This document shows, one piece after another, positions 19,245-29,342 of a stretch of DNA of 64,000 bases. Location of the stretch: assembly GCA_049840795.1 (NCBI GenBank), contig JASGJK010000044.1, positions 1-64,000 on the forward strand, given 5' to 3'. Both the position numbers and the translations under genes were made by a program. Under the pieces are notes generated by a model. The model saw only the letters and a program-made list of their open reading frames with translations. It ran no database searches and was not told the DNA's origin. Within the stretch, counting starts at the first letter, position 1, and every line of letters begins with the position of its first letter. This DNA comes from UPXZ01 sp049840795. Lineage in GTDB: Bacteria > Bacteroidota > Bacteroidia > Bacteroidales > Paludibacteraceae.

Positions 19245-19820
19245 ATGAACAATCTCTATTTTGAAGATGAAACTTTTGAGAAAGTCAACGCTGCCGAAAA
19301 TCCATTGAAAAAAGGAGAATATGAGAATTGTCAATTTGTGAATTGCAATTTATCTGAGAGCGACTTAAGCGAATTTATTTTTATTAACTGCGAATTTAAG
19401 GTTTGTAATCTCAGTTTAGCTAAAGTTACCACCACCGCTTTCAGGGATATTGTGTTCAGAGAGTGCGATTTACTCGGTATCCGTTTTGACGAATGTAATG
19501 TTTTCGGGTTATCATTTAGTTTTGAGAGTTCGAGATTAAATCAAACTTCATTTTATCAGTTAAAAATAAAACGCACAAAGTTCAAAAATTGCCAATTGTT
19601 CGAAACCGACTTTGTTGCAGCAGATTTATCCAATGCCCTGTTTGATAATTGCGATTTGAATGGCGCTGTTTTTGACAACACCAATATTGAAAAAGCCGAT
19701 TTTAGAACAGCTTATAATTACTCTATTGATCCTGAAACTAACTACGTCTGCAAAGCAAAGTTTTCAATTTCAGAAATCGCCGGTTTATTACACAAGTACA
19801 ATATTGAAATTACCGAATAA
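19245..19820 (+). CDS. Pentapeptide repeat protein (Qnr/MfpA-like fold)
   Basis: Protein of 191 residues built of A(D/N)LXX-type pentapeptide repeats forming a right-handed quadrilateral helix, for example CQFVNCNLSESDLSEFIFINCEF and LFETDFVAADLSNALFDNCDLNGAVFDNTNIEKADF. A GLSFSFESSRLN break near residue 88 separates two coils, as in Qnr proteins, which protect DNA gyrase. Whether this one does so is not shown by sequence. It lies between thrA and an FKBP lipoprotein. Confidence 0.8.
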   Translation: MNNLYFEDETFEKVNAAENPLKKGEYENCQFVNCNLSESDLSEFIFINCEFKVCNLSLAKVTTTAFRDIVFRECDLLGIRFDECNVFGLSFSFESSRLNQTSFYQLKIKRTKFKNCQLFETDFVAADLSNALFDNCDLNGAVFDNTNIEKADFRTAYNYSIDPETNYVCKAKFSISEIAGLLHKYNIEITE

Positions 19821-19857
19821 AATACGATTAAATACGTTACAAAACAATTATAAACAG

Positions 19858-20370
19858 ATGAAAAAGTCACTGATATTTTTATTTATATTCGGAAGTATTT
19901 TATTTTTGTCATCGTGCGTAAAGCAGCAAGCTCAATTTCCATCCAACAAAGAAAAGCAAATTGATTCCACCGATATAAATTTAAGAACAATCAACGAGAC
20001 TCTTACTTTGAAGGAAGATAGCATTATCCACGAATTAGTTCGACAGCAAAAAAACAGCTACATCAAAACACCGAGCGGAGCTTGGTATTATAAAGAGTCG
20101 GTCACAAGTTTAGATTCGTTAAAAGAATCGCCTCAAGCCGTTTTCAGTTATACACTTTATACGCTAACCGGCGAAAAAATCAGCATTGAAAAAAAACAAG
20201 TGACATTCGGAAAGAAAGAAATTCCGTCTGGTTTGGAAGAAGGACTGAAACTAATGCGTAAAGGTGAGAAGATACGTTTGATAGTACCTTGGTATTTAGC
20301 ATACGGAATGAGGGGACAAGATAATATACCTCCTTATACATCGTTAGTATATGAAATAACAGCAAAATAA
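19858..20370 (+). CDS. FKBP-type peptidyl-prolyl isomerase lipoprotein
   Basis: Envelope lipoprotein of 170 residues with a lipobox FLSSC (C20) and a C-terminal FKBP domain (about 85-170). The FKBP signature is readable as FGKKEIPSGLEEGLKLMRKGEKIRLIVPWYLAYG followed by IPPYTSLVYEIT. It should catalyse proline cis-trans isomerisation and assist folding of exported proteins; GldI of gliding flavobacteria is a distant relative. The ATG at 19858 is chosen because it gives the signal peptide; it starts 37 bases after the pentapeptide gene, so the two may share a transcript. Confidence 0.82.
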   Translation: MKKSLIFLFIFGSILFLSSCVKQQAQFPSNKEKQIDSTDINLRTINETLTLKEDSIIHELVRQQKNSYIKTPSGAWYYKESVTSLDSLKESPQAVFSYTLYTLTGEKISIEKKQVTFGKKEIPSGLEEGLKLMRKGEKIRLIVPWYLAYGMRGQDNIPPYTSLVYEITAK

Positions 20371-20505
20371 CAGATAAACCGTTGATAATCTCGGCTTTTC
20401 AATACAACAAGGTTTAAAATCTCACAGAAAATCTTCACTAAAATTAACTTGTGTATTTAACAATAATGTCGGATATTTGTATTCGAAATTAGAAATCATT
20501 TTTAA

Positions 20506-21042
20506 ATGAAAAAAATATCAATTTTATTATCTTTTTCCCTTTTATTGTTGGGATTTTTCGCTTGCAGCAAAACAAAAACGTATAGCGAACTACAAGACGA
20601 AGAACAAGCATTGATTGCTGACTACATCAAGCGCCATAATATTACCGTTGTCACTACCATGCCCGAAATTGGCAAATGGAAAGAAAACCAATACTACAAA
20701 TCGAGTTCCGGTTTATACTACCATTTAGTAAGTCCGGGAGACTATACCGGTACTGATACCGTAAAATTAAAATCAACTATCGCTTTCCGTAACAGAGAGT
20801 ACACATTGGATAATCCGAGCGACACAATAATGAACAATTGGACAACGATAGACTATCCGGATCCATTTTCACTAATATATGGCTATACGACCAGCTACGT
20901 AGGCATTCAGGAAGCTATGACGTATATGAAATATTACGAATCACAAGCTAAGATAATCGTTCCGCACAACTTGAGCACTTCCTCCTATTTACAGAGTGTA
21001 ACCCCAATAGCTTACGATTTGAGAATAACAGCAATTTATTAA
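20506..21042 (+). CDS. DUF4827 lipoprotein
   Basis: Lipoprotein of 178 residues (signal MKKISILLSFSLLLLGFFAC, C20) belonging to the DUF4827 family. A distant FKBP-like domain may form the C-terminal part, with YYHLVSPGDYTGTDTVK in the middle and KIIVPHNLSTSSY near the end, parallel to the FKBP lipoprotein immediately upstream. In Bacteroidales this gene commonly precedes the phosphoglucosamine mutase gene, as here. Function unknown. Confidence 0.75.
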   Translation: MKKISILLSFSLLLLGFFACSKTKTYSELQDEEQALIADYIKRHNITVVTTMPEIGKWKENQYYKSSSGLYYHLVSPGDYTGTDTVKLKSTIAFRNREYTLDNPSDTIMNNWTTIDYPDPFSLIYGYTTSYVGIQEAMTYMKYYESQAKIIVPHNLSTSSYLQSVTPIAYDLRITAIY

Positions 21043-21078
21043 AAACTTCCCCTTTGTTTTCAAAGGGGTTTTTATTTT
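21041..21078 (+). terminator. Rho-independent terminator after DUF4827 gene
   Basis: CCCCTTTG-TTTT-CAAAGGGG stem-loop followed by TTTTTATTTT, directly at the stop codon. It separates the lipoprotein from glmM. Confidence 0.9.
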
Positions 21079-21121
21079 AAGATTGTACATCCAAAAAAAA
21101 TATTTTCAAACTTTATAAAAC

Positions 21122-22510
21122 ATGACATTAATAAAATCTATTTCAGGCATTCGTGGCACCATTGGTGGTATTGCTGGCGATGGTTTAAGTCCGCTGGATA
21201 TTGTTAAATTCACATCCGCTTATGCTTCGTTTATAAAATCTTCAAAAAAAACAAGTTCCAATAAAATTGTTGTAGGGCGTGATGCGCGTATTTCGGGTGA
21301 AATGGTGAATAATATTGTTGTTGGAACGCTCCTTGGAATGGGAATGGATGTGGTTGACATTGGTTTAGCTACAACTCCAACCACCGAACTTGCAGTTACA
21401 ATGGAAAAAGCCGCCGGAGGTATTATTCTCACAGCCAGTCACAATCCCAAACAATGGAATGCACTAAAATTATTAAATGAAAATGGTGAATTTTTGAATG
21501 CAAAAGAAGGAGAAACTATCCTGCAATTAGCAGAAAAAGATGAATACACATTTGCCGAAGTTGATACTTTAGGAAAATTTTCTACCGCAGATTATACACA
21601 AAAGCATATTGAAAGCGTTTTAGCCCTTGATTTAGTTGATGTTGAAGCCATTAAAAAAGCTGATTTCAAAATAGCGATTGATTGTGTCAATTCTGTGGGT
21701 GGAATTGCCATTCCTGCCCTGCTCGAAGCTCTTGGTGTAAAAACCATCGAAAAACTGTATTGTGAACCAAACGGACATTTTCCACACAATCCCGAACCGC
21801 TTCCTGAACATTTGACCGAAATATCTGATGCAATGAAATCGGGTAAATTTGATGTAGGTTTTGTTGTTGACCCCGATGTGGACAGATTAGCCGTGATTTG
21901 TGAAGATGGAAGTATGTTTGGCGAAGAATACACACTGGTTTCTGTTGCCGATTACGTTTTACAACACACACCCGGAAATACAGTTTCAAATTTAAGTTCT
22001 ACACGTGCCTTGCGCGATGTGACAAGAAAATATAACTGCGATTACAATGCTGCAGCCGTTGGCGAAGTGAACGTGGTGGCTAAAATGAAAGAAACAAACG
22101 CCGTGATTGGGGGTGAAGGTAACGGAGGCGTTATCTATCCTGCAAGCCATTACGGACGCGATGCATTGGTTGGAATTGCTTTATTTTTGACTAATTTGGC
22201 TAAAACGGGCAAAAAAGTTTCAGAACTTCGTGCTTCGTACCCAAATTATTTTATGTCGAAAAATAAAATACAGCTTACTCCAGAAATTAATGTGGACGGC
22301 GTTTTGGCTGTAATTAAAGGTTCGTACAAACAATACGAAGTAAACGATATTGACGGTGTAAAAATTGATTTTCCGCAAGGTTGGGTACATTTGCGAAAAT
22401 CAAATACAGAACCTATTATCAGAATTTATTCTGAAGCAGGAACACCTGAACAAGCGGACAATTTTGCGAAAGCGATTATCGAAGAAATAAAAAGGATTGC
22501 AAACATCTAA
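21122..22510 (+). CDS. glmM: Phosphoglucosamine mutase (phosphohexomutase family)
   Basis: Cytoplasmic enzyme of 462 residues converting glucosamine-6-phosphate to glucosamine-1-phosphate for cell-wall synthesis. The catalytic serine motif is TASHNPKQWNALK (around residue 102). The metal loop is DPDVDRLAV, the sugar-binding loop GEGNGGVIYP and the phosphate-binding loop RKSNTEPIIRIYSEA. Assignment as GlmM over phosphomannomutase rests on the Bacteroidales DUF4827-glmM gene order and length. It ends in a terminator. Confidence 0.85.
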   Translation: MTLIKSISGIRGTIGGIAGDGLSPLDIVKFTSAYASFIKSSKKTSSNKIVVGRDARISGEMVNNIVVGTLLGMGMDVVDIGLATTPTTELAVTMEKAAGGIILTASHNPKQWNALKLLNENGEFLNAKEGETILQLAEKDEYTFAEVDTLGKFSTADYTQKHIESVLALDLVDVEAIKKADFKIAIDCVNSVGGIAIPALLEALGVKTIEKLYCEPNGHFPHNPEPLPEHLTEISDAMKSGKFDVGFVVDPDVDRLAVICEDGSMFGEEYTLVSVADYVLQHTPGNTVSNLSSTRALRDVTRKYNCDYNAAAVGEVNVVAKMKETNAVIGGEGNGGVIYPASHYGRDALVGIALFLTNLAKTGKKVSELRASYPNYFMSKNKIQLTPEINVDGVLAVIKGSYKQYEVNDIDGVKIDFPQGWVHLRKSNTEPIIRIYSEAGTPEQADNFAKAIIEEIKRIANI

Positions 22511-22534
22511 TTTTTTCTCTAAAAAAAATATGAG

Positions 22535-22558
22535 ATGCCACATTGTGTGGCATTTTTA
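22535..22558 (+). terminator. Rho-independent terminator after glmM
   Basis: ATGCCACA-TTG-TGTGGCAT stem followed by TTTTTATTTT, 24 bases after the glmM stop. Confidence 0.85.
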
Positions 22559-22635
22559 TTTTAATTACTTTTGATTGTTTATTCTAAAATAGAGATAAAA
22601 AACTTTCGTAGTATCCCATTTTTAAACTTTTATCT

Positions 22636-22643
22636 TAACTTTG
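22636..22643 (+). promoter_or_regulatory. Putative -7 promoter element of the ORF6N gene
   Basis: TAACTTTG is a full match to TAnnTTTG and is followed by C, 28 bases before the ATG at 22671. No TTTG -33 box is clear. Confidence 0.5.
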
Positions 22644-22670
22644 CAAAAATCAAATTTGCAGATAATTCAA

Positions 22671-23267
22671 ATGGAATCACAAATAATACAAGATTAGATT
22701 TATGAGCTTCGCGGTGTGAAGATGATGTTAGAACGTGATTTAGCAGTATTATACAATGTAGAAACACGTGTTCTCATTCAAGCTACAAAAAGAAATCCAG
22801 AACGTTTTCCGCCCGAATTTATGTTTCAAATAACAAGCGCTGAATTTGAAATTTGGAAATCACAAATTGTGATGTCCAATTCCGACAAAATGGGATTACG
22901 TCGACCACCTTACGTATTTACAGAACAAGGAGTTGCAATGCTTTCAGCTGTTCTTAAAAGTGAAACAGCAATAAAAGTCAGTATTAACATAATGAAAGCA
23001 TTTGTGGCTGCTCGACAATATTTTTTAACCTACCAAAATAATCAAATGATAATTGATGATGTGTTGCATCGCTTACAATTATTAGAAAAATTCAACATAA
23101 AAATAATTCAAGATAACGAAGAAACTTTGAAAGCCGTAAACGAATTAAGTGAAGATTTTGGAAAAGAATTTGACAATATCTATTACGCTTTATCACAACT
23201 TGCAGAAAAACCTAAAACAGAACAAAAACGGAAGAGAATTGGGTTTGATGCTACAAATGAAGTATAA
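22671..23267 (+). pseudogene. ORF6N-domain protein with an early in-frame stop
   Basis: DNA-binding ORF6N-domain protein of about 198 residues, a family common in phages and Bacteroidetes genomes. From ATG 22671 the frame reads MESQIIQD, then TAG at 22695-22697, then IYELRGVKMMLERDLAVLYNVETRVL without any shift. The paralog at 24409 has a lysine codon (AAA) at this place, so an AAG-to-TAG or AAA-to-TAG change is inferred. Translation could restart at GTG 22716 or at the ATG two codons later, losing part of the first strand. The rest is complete: FPPEFMFQIT, PYVFTEQGVAMLSAVL, and a coiled C-terminus. Confidence 0.7.
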
Positions 23268-23336
23268 TCATTATTAAAAATACACCTATAAACAAATACA
23301 ATTCAATGTAAAATCTGAGTTGTATATATATATATT

Positions 23337-24398
23337 ATGAACACTATCGGCAAACTTTTTACCTTTACATCATTCGGCGAATCGCACGGAAAAGCCATCG
23401 GAGGGATTGTTGACGGATGTCCGGCGGGCATAGCGTTAGACGAAGAATTTATACAAAGCGAATTAAACCGTCGCCGTCCGGGACAATCTTCCATTTCTAC
23501 GCCTCGCAAGGAGGAAGATAAAGTAGACTTTTTTTCGGGAGTTTTTGAAGGAAAAACCACAGGAACACCCATTGCTTTTGTGATTTGGAACACCAACCAG
23601 CACAGCAAGGATTACGATCATTTGAAAGATGTGTATCGTCCTTCGCACGCCGATTATACCTATCAGCAAAAATACGGGATTCGCGATCATCGCGGGGGCG
23701 GACGCAGTTCGGCACGTGCCACGGCAGGCTGGGTATGTGCAGGAGCAATTGCAAAATTAGTTTTGAAGCAACTCGGCATTAAAATAACCGCTTACACATC
23801 ACAGGTAGGAAATATTGCCGTGCAAAAATCATACGAAGATTTAAATTTATCTTTGATTGAAAATAATATCGTTCGCTGTCCCGACGCAGAAACTGCCGAA
23901 AAGATGATTGCTTACATTGATGAATTACGGAAAGACGGAAATTCAATCGGTGGAATTATCAGCTGTGTAGCAAAAGGAGTTCCTGTTGGTTGGGGCGAGC
24001 CGGTATTTGATAAGTTGCAAGCCCGATTGGCGAACGCAATGATGAATATAAACGCCGTTCACGGTTTTGATTACGGCCGTGGATTTGAAGGCGTTCATCT
24101 CACCGGAGCTGAATTAAACGATGCTTTTGTAAATGAAGAAGGAAAAATCAGCACAAAAACAAACCACTCGGGTGGAATTCAAGGCGGAATAAGCAACGGA
24201 GAAAACATTTATTTCCGAGTACTGTTCAAACCGGTGGCGACTATCAGTAAAAAGCAAGAAACTATTGATACAGAATTAAATAAGATAGAATTAGAAGCAC
24301 ACGGACGCCACGATCCTTGCGTGCTTCCGCGCGCTGTGCCTATTGTTGAAGCAATGACTGCACTTACATTGGTTGATTTGTATTTGATGAATAAATAA
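23337..24398 (+). CDS. aroC: Chorismate synthase
   Basis: Cytoplasmic flavin-dependent lyase of 353 residues making chorismate from EPSP, the last shikimate-pathway step. All three family signatures are present: GESHGKAIGGIVDGCPAG near the start, IRDHRGGGRSSARATA in the middle, and the RHDPCVLPRAVPIVEAM block at the C-terminus. The gene is enclosed by two ORF6N-domain genes on the same strand, so it does not sit in an aro operon. Confidence 0.96.
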   Translation: MNTIGKLFTFTSFGESHGKAIGGIVDGCPAGIALDEEFIQSELNRRRPGQSSISTPRKEEDKVDFFSGVFEGKTTGTPIAFVIWNTNQHSKDYDHLKDVYRPSHADYTYQQKYGIRDHRGGGRSSARATAGWVCAGAIAKLVLKQLGIKITAYTSQVGNIAVQKSYEDLNLSLIENNIVRCPDAETAEKMIAYIDELRKDGNSIGGIISCVAKGVPVGWGEPVFDKLQARLANAMMNINAVHGFDYGRGFEGVHLTGAELNDAFVNEEGKISTKTNHSGGIQGGISNGENIYFRVLFKPVATISKKQETIDTELNKIELEAHGRHDPCVLPRAVPIVEAMTALTLVDLYLMNK

Positions 24399-24408
24399 TT
24401 TATTGAAT

Positions 24409-24999
24409 ATGACTGACATTCAAATCATTCAAAATAAAATTTATGAAATTCGAGGCGTCAAAGTTATGCTCGATTTCGATCTGGCAACGTTGTATCAGGT
24501 AGAAACAAAAGTTATAAAGCGTACAGTTAGAAGAAACATCAAACGATTTCCTAACGGATTTTATGTTCGAGCTAAATACAATAGAATGGGAAAACTTGAG
24601 GAGCCAAAATTACACCTCAAGTTGGGGAGGTATCCGATATTTACCTTTCGCTTTCACAGAACAAGGTATTGCAATGCTATCCGGGATATTAAATAGCGAC
24701 ATTGCCATTGAAGTTAATATTTCGATTATGAGAACTTTTATTGCAATACGTAAACTTATTGTAAACTTATTCTATCTTACAAAGAAAATGATGACATAAA
24801 TGAATTGAAATCACGCATAAAATCATTAGAAGAAGTTACTGAAGAAACGCTTTCAGCTATAAATGATTTGAGTGAGGATACGCGCAAAGAATTTGACGAC
24901 ATTTACATTGCACTCTCAGAAATGTCTGATAAACAAAAGAGATCTACAAAATCTCGCAATCCAATAGGGTTTATTCAACACGATAAAAAGGACAATTAA
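24409..24999 (+). pseudogene. ORF6N-domain protein, two frameshifts
   Basis: Second ORF6N-domain gene, a paralog of the one at 22671. ATG 24409 gives MTDIQIIQNKIYEIRGVKVMLDFDLATLYQVETKVIKRTVRRNIKRFPNGF. The frame then shifts at a TTTT near 24560 (three T would keep it) to MFELNTIEWENL..PFAFTEQGIAMLSGIL, and again near 24770 beside a duplicated GTAAACTTATT to KENDDINELKSRIKSLEEVTEETL. Joined, it would be a normal protein of about 195 residues with a helical, acidic C-terminus. It lies 10 bases after aroC. Confidence 0.7.
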
Positions 25000-25009
25000 A
25001 TCATCTCAA

Positions 25010-25954
25010 ATGCTGGAAAACACACAAAACCATTGGATAGTTATCACCAATCCAAAAGCGGGAAAGCGTAAACTGCCAGCCCAACGCAAACTCATTTTGG
25101 AGGAATTGGATAAAGCCAACATTCCGTACACATTTGTCGAAACTAAGTATTCGGGGCATGCCATTGAAATTGCCCGTGATTATGCAAATAAAGGTTTTGA
25201 AAATTTTCTGGTTTTAGGTGGAGATGGTTCCATCAGCGAAGTTGTTAACGGTGTTTTTTCATCAGATATAACAGATACTTCCAAAATAAAAATTGCATTA
25301 ATTCCACGTGGTACCGGAAACGATTGGGGGCGCTTTTGGGGTATCAAAAAAGACGATAAAAAATCGGTAAAGATTTTTCTTGAAAGGCACTATAAACTCA
25401 TTGATGTTGGAAAAGTTTCTATTTTTAATGATGACAACACTGTTTCTTACAGATATTTTATCAATTCTGTAGGTTATGGCTTGGATGCTCAAGTAAATCA
25501 CATTACCCATCAATTGAAAAAATATGTCGGCAGTTTCTCACTGCTTTATACTTTTGCGTTGCTGATAGCTGTTTTCAGGCACAAATCAACAAAAACCCAA
25601 CTCGAAATAAACGGAGAAATCTCAGAAATAAAACTTTTCACAATGAACATCGCCAACGGACCTTACAACGGAGGCGGAATCAAGCAAAACCCTGACGCTG
25701 TTCCTTACGATGGTATTTTTCATATGATGGTGGTTGAGAAACCTACTTTTAAGGACATAATCACCGTGCTACCCTCCATTTTTAACGGAAAACTGACACA
25801 GCATAAAATCATCAATTCTTGTAAAACCACCAAAGTATCAATAAAAAGCAACAGCAAAATGATGGTGGAAGCTGATGGAATAAACATAAAAAATGTTCAC
25901 ATCAGCAAAGTGGACATTATCCCGAAAGGCATTCAAATGGTGGTTCCAAAATAA
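25010..25954 (+). CDS. Diacylglycerol kinase-family lipid kinase
   Basis: Cytoplasmic lipid kinase of 314 residues of the DagK_cat/YegS type. The nucleotide-binding loop is LGGDGSISEVVNG (around residues 69-81); other conserved blocks are VITNPKAGKRK, IPRGTGNDWGRFWG and GPYNGGGIKQNPDAVPYDG. It probably phosphorylates diacylglycerol or a related lipid using ATP. It starts 10 bases after the ORF6N gene and is convergent with the outer-membrane gene (6 bases between stops). Confidence 0.85.
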   Translation: MLENTQNHWIVITNPKAGKRKLPAQRKLILEELDKANIPYTFVETKYSGHAIEIARDYANKGFENFLVLGGDGSISEVVNGVFSSDITDTSKIKIALIPRGTGNDWGRFWGIKKDDKKSVKIFLERHYKLIDVGKVSIFNDDNTVSYRYFINSVGYGLDAQVNHITHQLKKYVGSFSLLYTFALLIAVFRHKSTKTQLEINGEISEIKLFTMNIANGPYNGGGIKQNPDAVPYDGIFHMMVVEKPTFKDIITVLPSIFNGKLTQHKIINSCKTTKVSIKSNSKMMVEADGINIKNVHISKVDIIPKGIQMVVPK

Positions 25955-25959
25955 ACGAA

Positions 25960-26562
25960 TCACTTTTTATTATTATGCTCCAAAAAATAGTCGATGGAAT
26001 AAGAAATTCCGATTTTCACTCCCCGATCCAAAATTCGGTTGGCGTCCATGTTGAAATTCAGGGGTAAAAACGAATGAAATTTAACGTACGGACTCAAAAC
26101 AAAACCCAATCCATATTCGGTTTGATATTGCACACCACATCCGAAATAAGAACCTATACCGGGTTCGTAGAGCAAATCAAGCATCGCGCCAGTCTGTATA
26201 AATCCATATTTAAGAAAATTTATCCGAAAACCCACCGGAATAGTTATAAGATTAACGTTCACATTGGAAGTTGCATACCCACTTTCACTTTGCGAATCTG
26301 CAACTTTCTTTTTGAAGAGTTCGTAAGAGTAATTTAACCCGGCTTCCGCGCTCAGCCAATTATTCATCGGATACACATATTCTAACCCGAAAGACATTGC
26401 TCCCAAGCCTGTCATTCCATCGGTAGCAGGAAAAGTTGCGGCATTCCGAAACAACGTATTATTCGTTCCTGCCGAATAAGATATGATGGCAATACCCCGA
26501 CTTTGGGCAGCTACAGAAGCCGTTAATACTAAAAACAATAAAATAGTAAAATTTTTTTTCAT
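25960..26562 (-). CDS. Outer-membrane beta-barrel protein
   Basis: Protein of 200 residues with a signal peptide (MKKNFTILLFLVLTASVAAQ) from ATG 26562, and alternating hydrophobic strands ending in the aromatic GVKIGISYSIDYFL, typical of small eight-stranded barrels. No ligand can be named. It has a good Bacteroidetes promoter (see 26601-26631) and appears to be a single gene. Confidence 0.65.
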   Translation of the reverse strand: MKKNFTILLFLVLTASVAAQSRGIAIISYSAGTNNTLFRNAATFPATDGMTGLGAMSFGLEYVYPMNNWLSAEAGLNYSYELFKKKVADSQSESGYATSNVNVNLITIPVGFRINFLKYGFIQTGAMLDLLYEPGIGSYFGCGVQYQTEYGLGFVLSPYVKFHSFLPLNFNMDANRILDRGVKIGISYSIDYFLEHNNKK

Positions 26563-26600
26563 TATCGTGTTTGTTTGATACACAATTTTAATTTAAGATG

Positions 26601-26631
26601 CAAATTTAACCATTTTCAGCCAATTAACAAA
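26601..26631 (-). promoter_or_regulatory. Bacteroidetes-type promoter for the barrel gene
   Basis: On the minus strand TTTG (26631-26628), 19 bases, then TAAATTTG (26608-26601): both boxes match the -33/-7 consensus. The start codon is about 39 bases downstream. Confidence 0.7.
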
Positions 26632-26721
26632 ACAAATAATTCCAACTGATTTTACGTATATTTAAATATTATTTGTATTTTTGCCAAAAATAATCGTCTT
26701 AATAAAAACAGTTAAATACAC

Positions 26722-26729
26722 TAACTTTG
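26722..26729 (+). promoter_or_regulatory. Putative -7 promoter element for the TonB receptor
   Basis: TAACTTTG matches TAnnTTTG; the receptor ATG is 140 bases downstream, leaving a long leader without an obvious structure. Confidence 0.45.
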
Positions 26730-26869
26730 TTAATTATTAGCCATTAAATGACACCCGAAGTTTATCTTTCGTGTTCGCCTCTATTGATGTAAAACAATTA
26801 TTATTAATGCAACCCGCTCATATTCATCACTGTTTTCCATCAAACCTCTAACAACTAATTTACATAAAA

Positions 26870-29331
26870 ATGAAACAAATGAAGTTTTTATCTGTCAAGT
26901 TTTACTTTTTATTTTTTATTCTCACCCTTAACCTGTTTAGCGCCCGCCTCTATGCACAGCAATATTCGGTAAGCGGCTATATTACAGACGAATCGAATGG
27001 AGAGACACTTATCAATGCTTCGGTTTTAGATAGAAACTCCTCCAATGGAAAAGTAAGTAATGTTTATGGTTTTTATTCCATTCGCTTGCAAAAAGGCGAG
27101 GTTAACCTTCAATATTCTTACGTAAGTTATTTGTCAAAAAACATCCGTTTTAATCTTACAAAGGATACTATTATTAATATTCAATTAGGATCAAATACTA
27201 CGCTTCAGGAAGTAACCGTCATCGGCAACCGCAATGAAATAGGCGTAAAAGGATCGCAAATGAGCGCCATTGAAGTGCCTATTACGCAAATCAAAACCAT
27301 ACCGTCGCTTTTTGGCGAAACCGATGTTTTGAAAGCGCTTCAACTTTTGCCCGGCGTTCAAGCGGGCTCTGAAGGTTCGGCAGGACTTTATGTGCGCGGA
27401 GGCGGACCCGATGAAAATCTACTTATTTTTGATGGAATTCCCGTATATAACGTAAATCATGCTATGGGGCTTTTCTCCGTTTTTAATCCTGATGCCGTAA
27501 AAAACGTAACGCTTTACAAAGGAAGTTTTCCCGCTCGTTTTGGAGAGCGTCTTTCATCGGTAGTAGATATTAGGATGAAAGATGGCGACGATAAAAACTA
27601 CCACGGAACGGTGAGCGTGGGATTAATTTCGTCGAAAGCAAATATCGAAGGTCCCATTATTAAAGAAAAAACCACATTTAATATCTCTTTCAGGCGTACT
27701 TATGCCGACTTGCTGATGCAACCGGTTATCAAAATAATGGCGAAACAGAATGATCTTGAAAGTGCAAGCGCAGGTTATTATTTTTACGATTTCAACACAA
27801 AAGTCACACACAAAATCAACGATAAAAACAAGCTTTTTTTGAGTGTCTATTCCGGCGATGACGGCATTTATTTCGGAAATAAATATAAATACGATTACGG
27901 CTCGGATAATGAAACCGTTAATGATAAATTAAACTGGAAATGGGGAAATTTCATATCGGCATTGAAATGGAACAGGGTTTTAAGTGGAAAACTGTTTATG
28001 AATGTTACCGCCGCTTACACACAGTACCGTTTTAATATGAAATTGAATGAAGAACTTACATCAAAAAGTAATAAAAACGAATCGAGCAGTGAAATGGAAT
28101 TGGGGTACAAAACCGGAATCAACGATTATTCTACCCGGTTGGATTTTGATTACGCGCCATCAACAAAACACGATGTTAAGTTTGGCGTTTCACACACGTA
28201 CCACACTTTCCGCCCGGTGTTATCGCATCTCATTTAATTGAAAAAGAAGACGGTACAATTCAAAAGATGGATACAACCTTCGGCGACAGCAATATCTATG
28301 CTCACGAAACGGTTGCCTACGGCGAAGATAATTTTAGCATAATCAATGCTGTTAAAATAAACTACGGAGTGCATATTTCAAGTTTTTTTGTACAAGGAAA
28401 ATCCTATTTTTCAATTGAGCCTCGCTTGAGCGGGCGTGTTTTAATTTCAGACAGATTATCGGCTAAAGCGGGATACGCTAAAATGAGCCAGTATATTCAT
28501 CTGCTTTCTAACAATAACATTAGTTTACCTACCGATTTGTGGGTTCCGGTTACGAAACAAATTGAGCCGATGAAATCTCATCAGTTTTCAGCCGGGTTAT
28601 TTTATGAAATTCCCAAATTAGCAGAATTCTCGGTTGAAGGATACTATAAGAAAATGAATAACTTAATTGAATATAAAGACGGAGCATCGTTTTTGGGTCA
28701 ATCAACAGGCTGGGAAGAGAAAGTGTGTATGGGAGACGGAACTGCTTATGGTGTGGAATTTTTGGCACAACGTTCGTTTGGTAGCACTACCGGCTGGATT
28801 GGCTACACTTGGTCAAAAACCAACCGTTTATTTAACCGTCCCGGACAAGAATTAAACAACGGCAACGTTTTTCCGGCAAAATATGACCGGAGACACAGCA
28901 TCAGCCTGACATTAAACCACCAATTCAATGAAAAAATGGATATTTCGGGCTCTTGGGTTTTTAATACAGGAAATACAGGAACGCTTGCGTTACAGTATTA
29001 TCAAAGCGCCAAAAATCCTTCACAAACTTCACAAAATAACTATAACATTCTTTACGAAACGCCGTACGTAAGTTCGCGAAACAACTATCGTTTTAATCCT
29101 TACCACCGGATGGACATTGGTATAAATTTTCATAAAAAGAAAAAACACGGCATGCGAACCTGGAATATAAGTGTGTATAATGTTTACAACAACAATAATC
29201 CATTTATAGTAATGCCCGGATCAACTGAAAATGGATACGATAATCAAGGAAACACTAAATACAAAAATGTGCTCAAACAATACAGTGTTTTCCCCATACT
29301 GCCTTCAATCAGTTACATTTACAAATTCTAA
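26870..29331 (+). pseudogene. TonB-dependent receptor with CarboxypepD-regulatory domain, single frameshift
   Basis: Outer-membrane receptor paired with the DUF4249 protein downstream. It has a signal peptide (about 1-29, ending LYAQ), a carboxypeptidase-regulatory domain (about 30-115), a plug domain containing LQLLPGVQAGSEGSAGLYVRGGGPDENLLIFDGIPVYN, then a barrel. The frame breaks near 28225 in FRP: one extra C in the CCC run would read FRPGVIASHLIEKEDGTIQKMDTT and rejoin the second part, which ends with the barrel signal VFPILPSISYIYKF. Joined, it is about 820 residues, normal for this class. No ligand can be deduced. Confidence 0.8.
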
Positions 29332-29342
29332 AAAATTAAACT

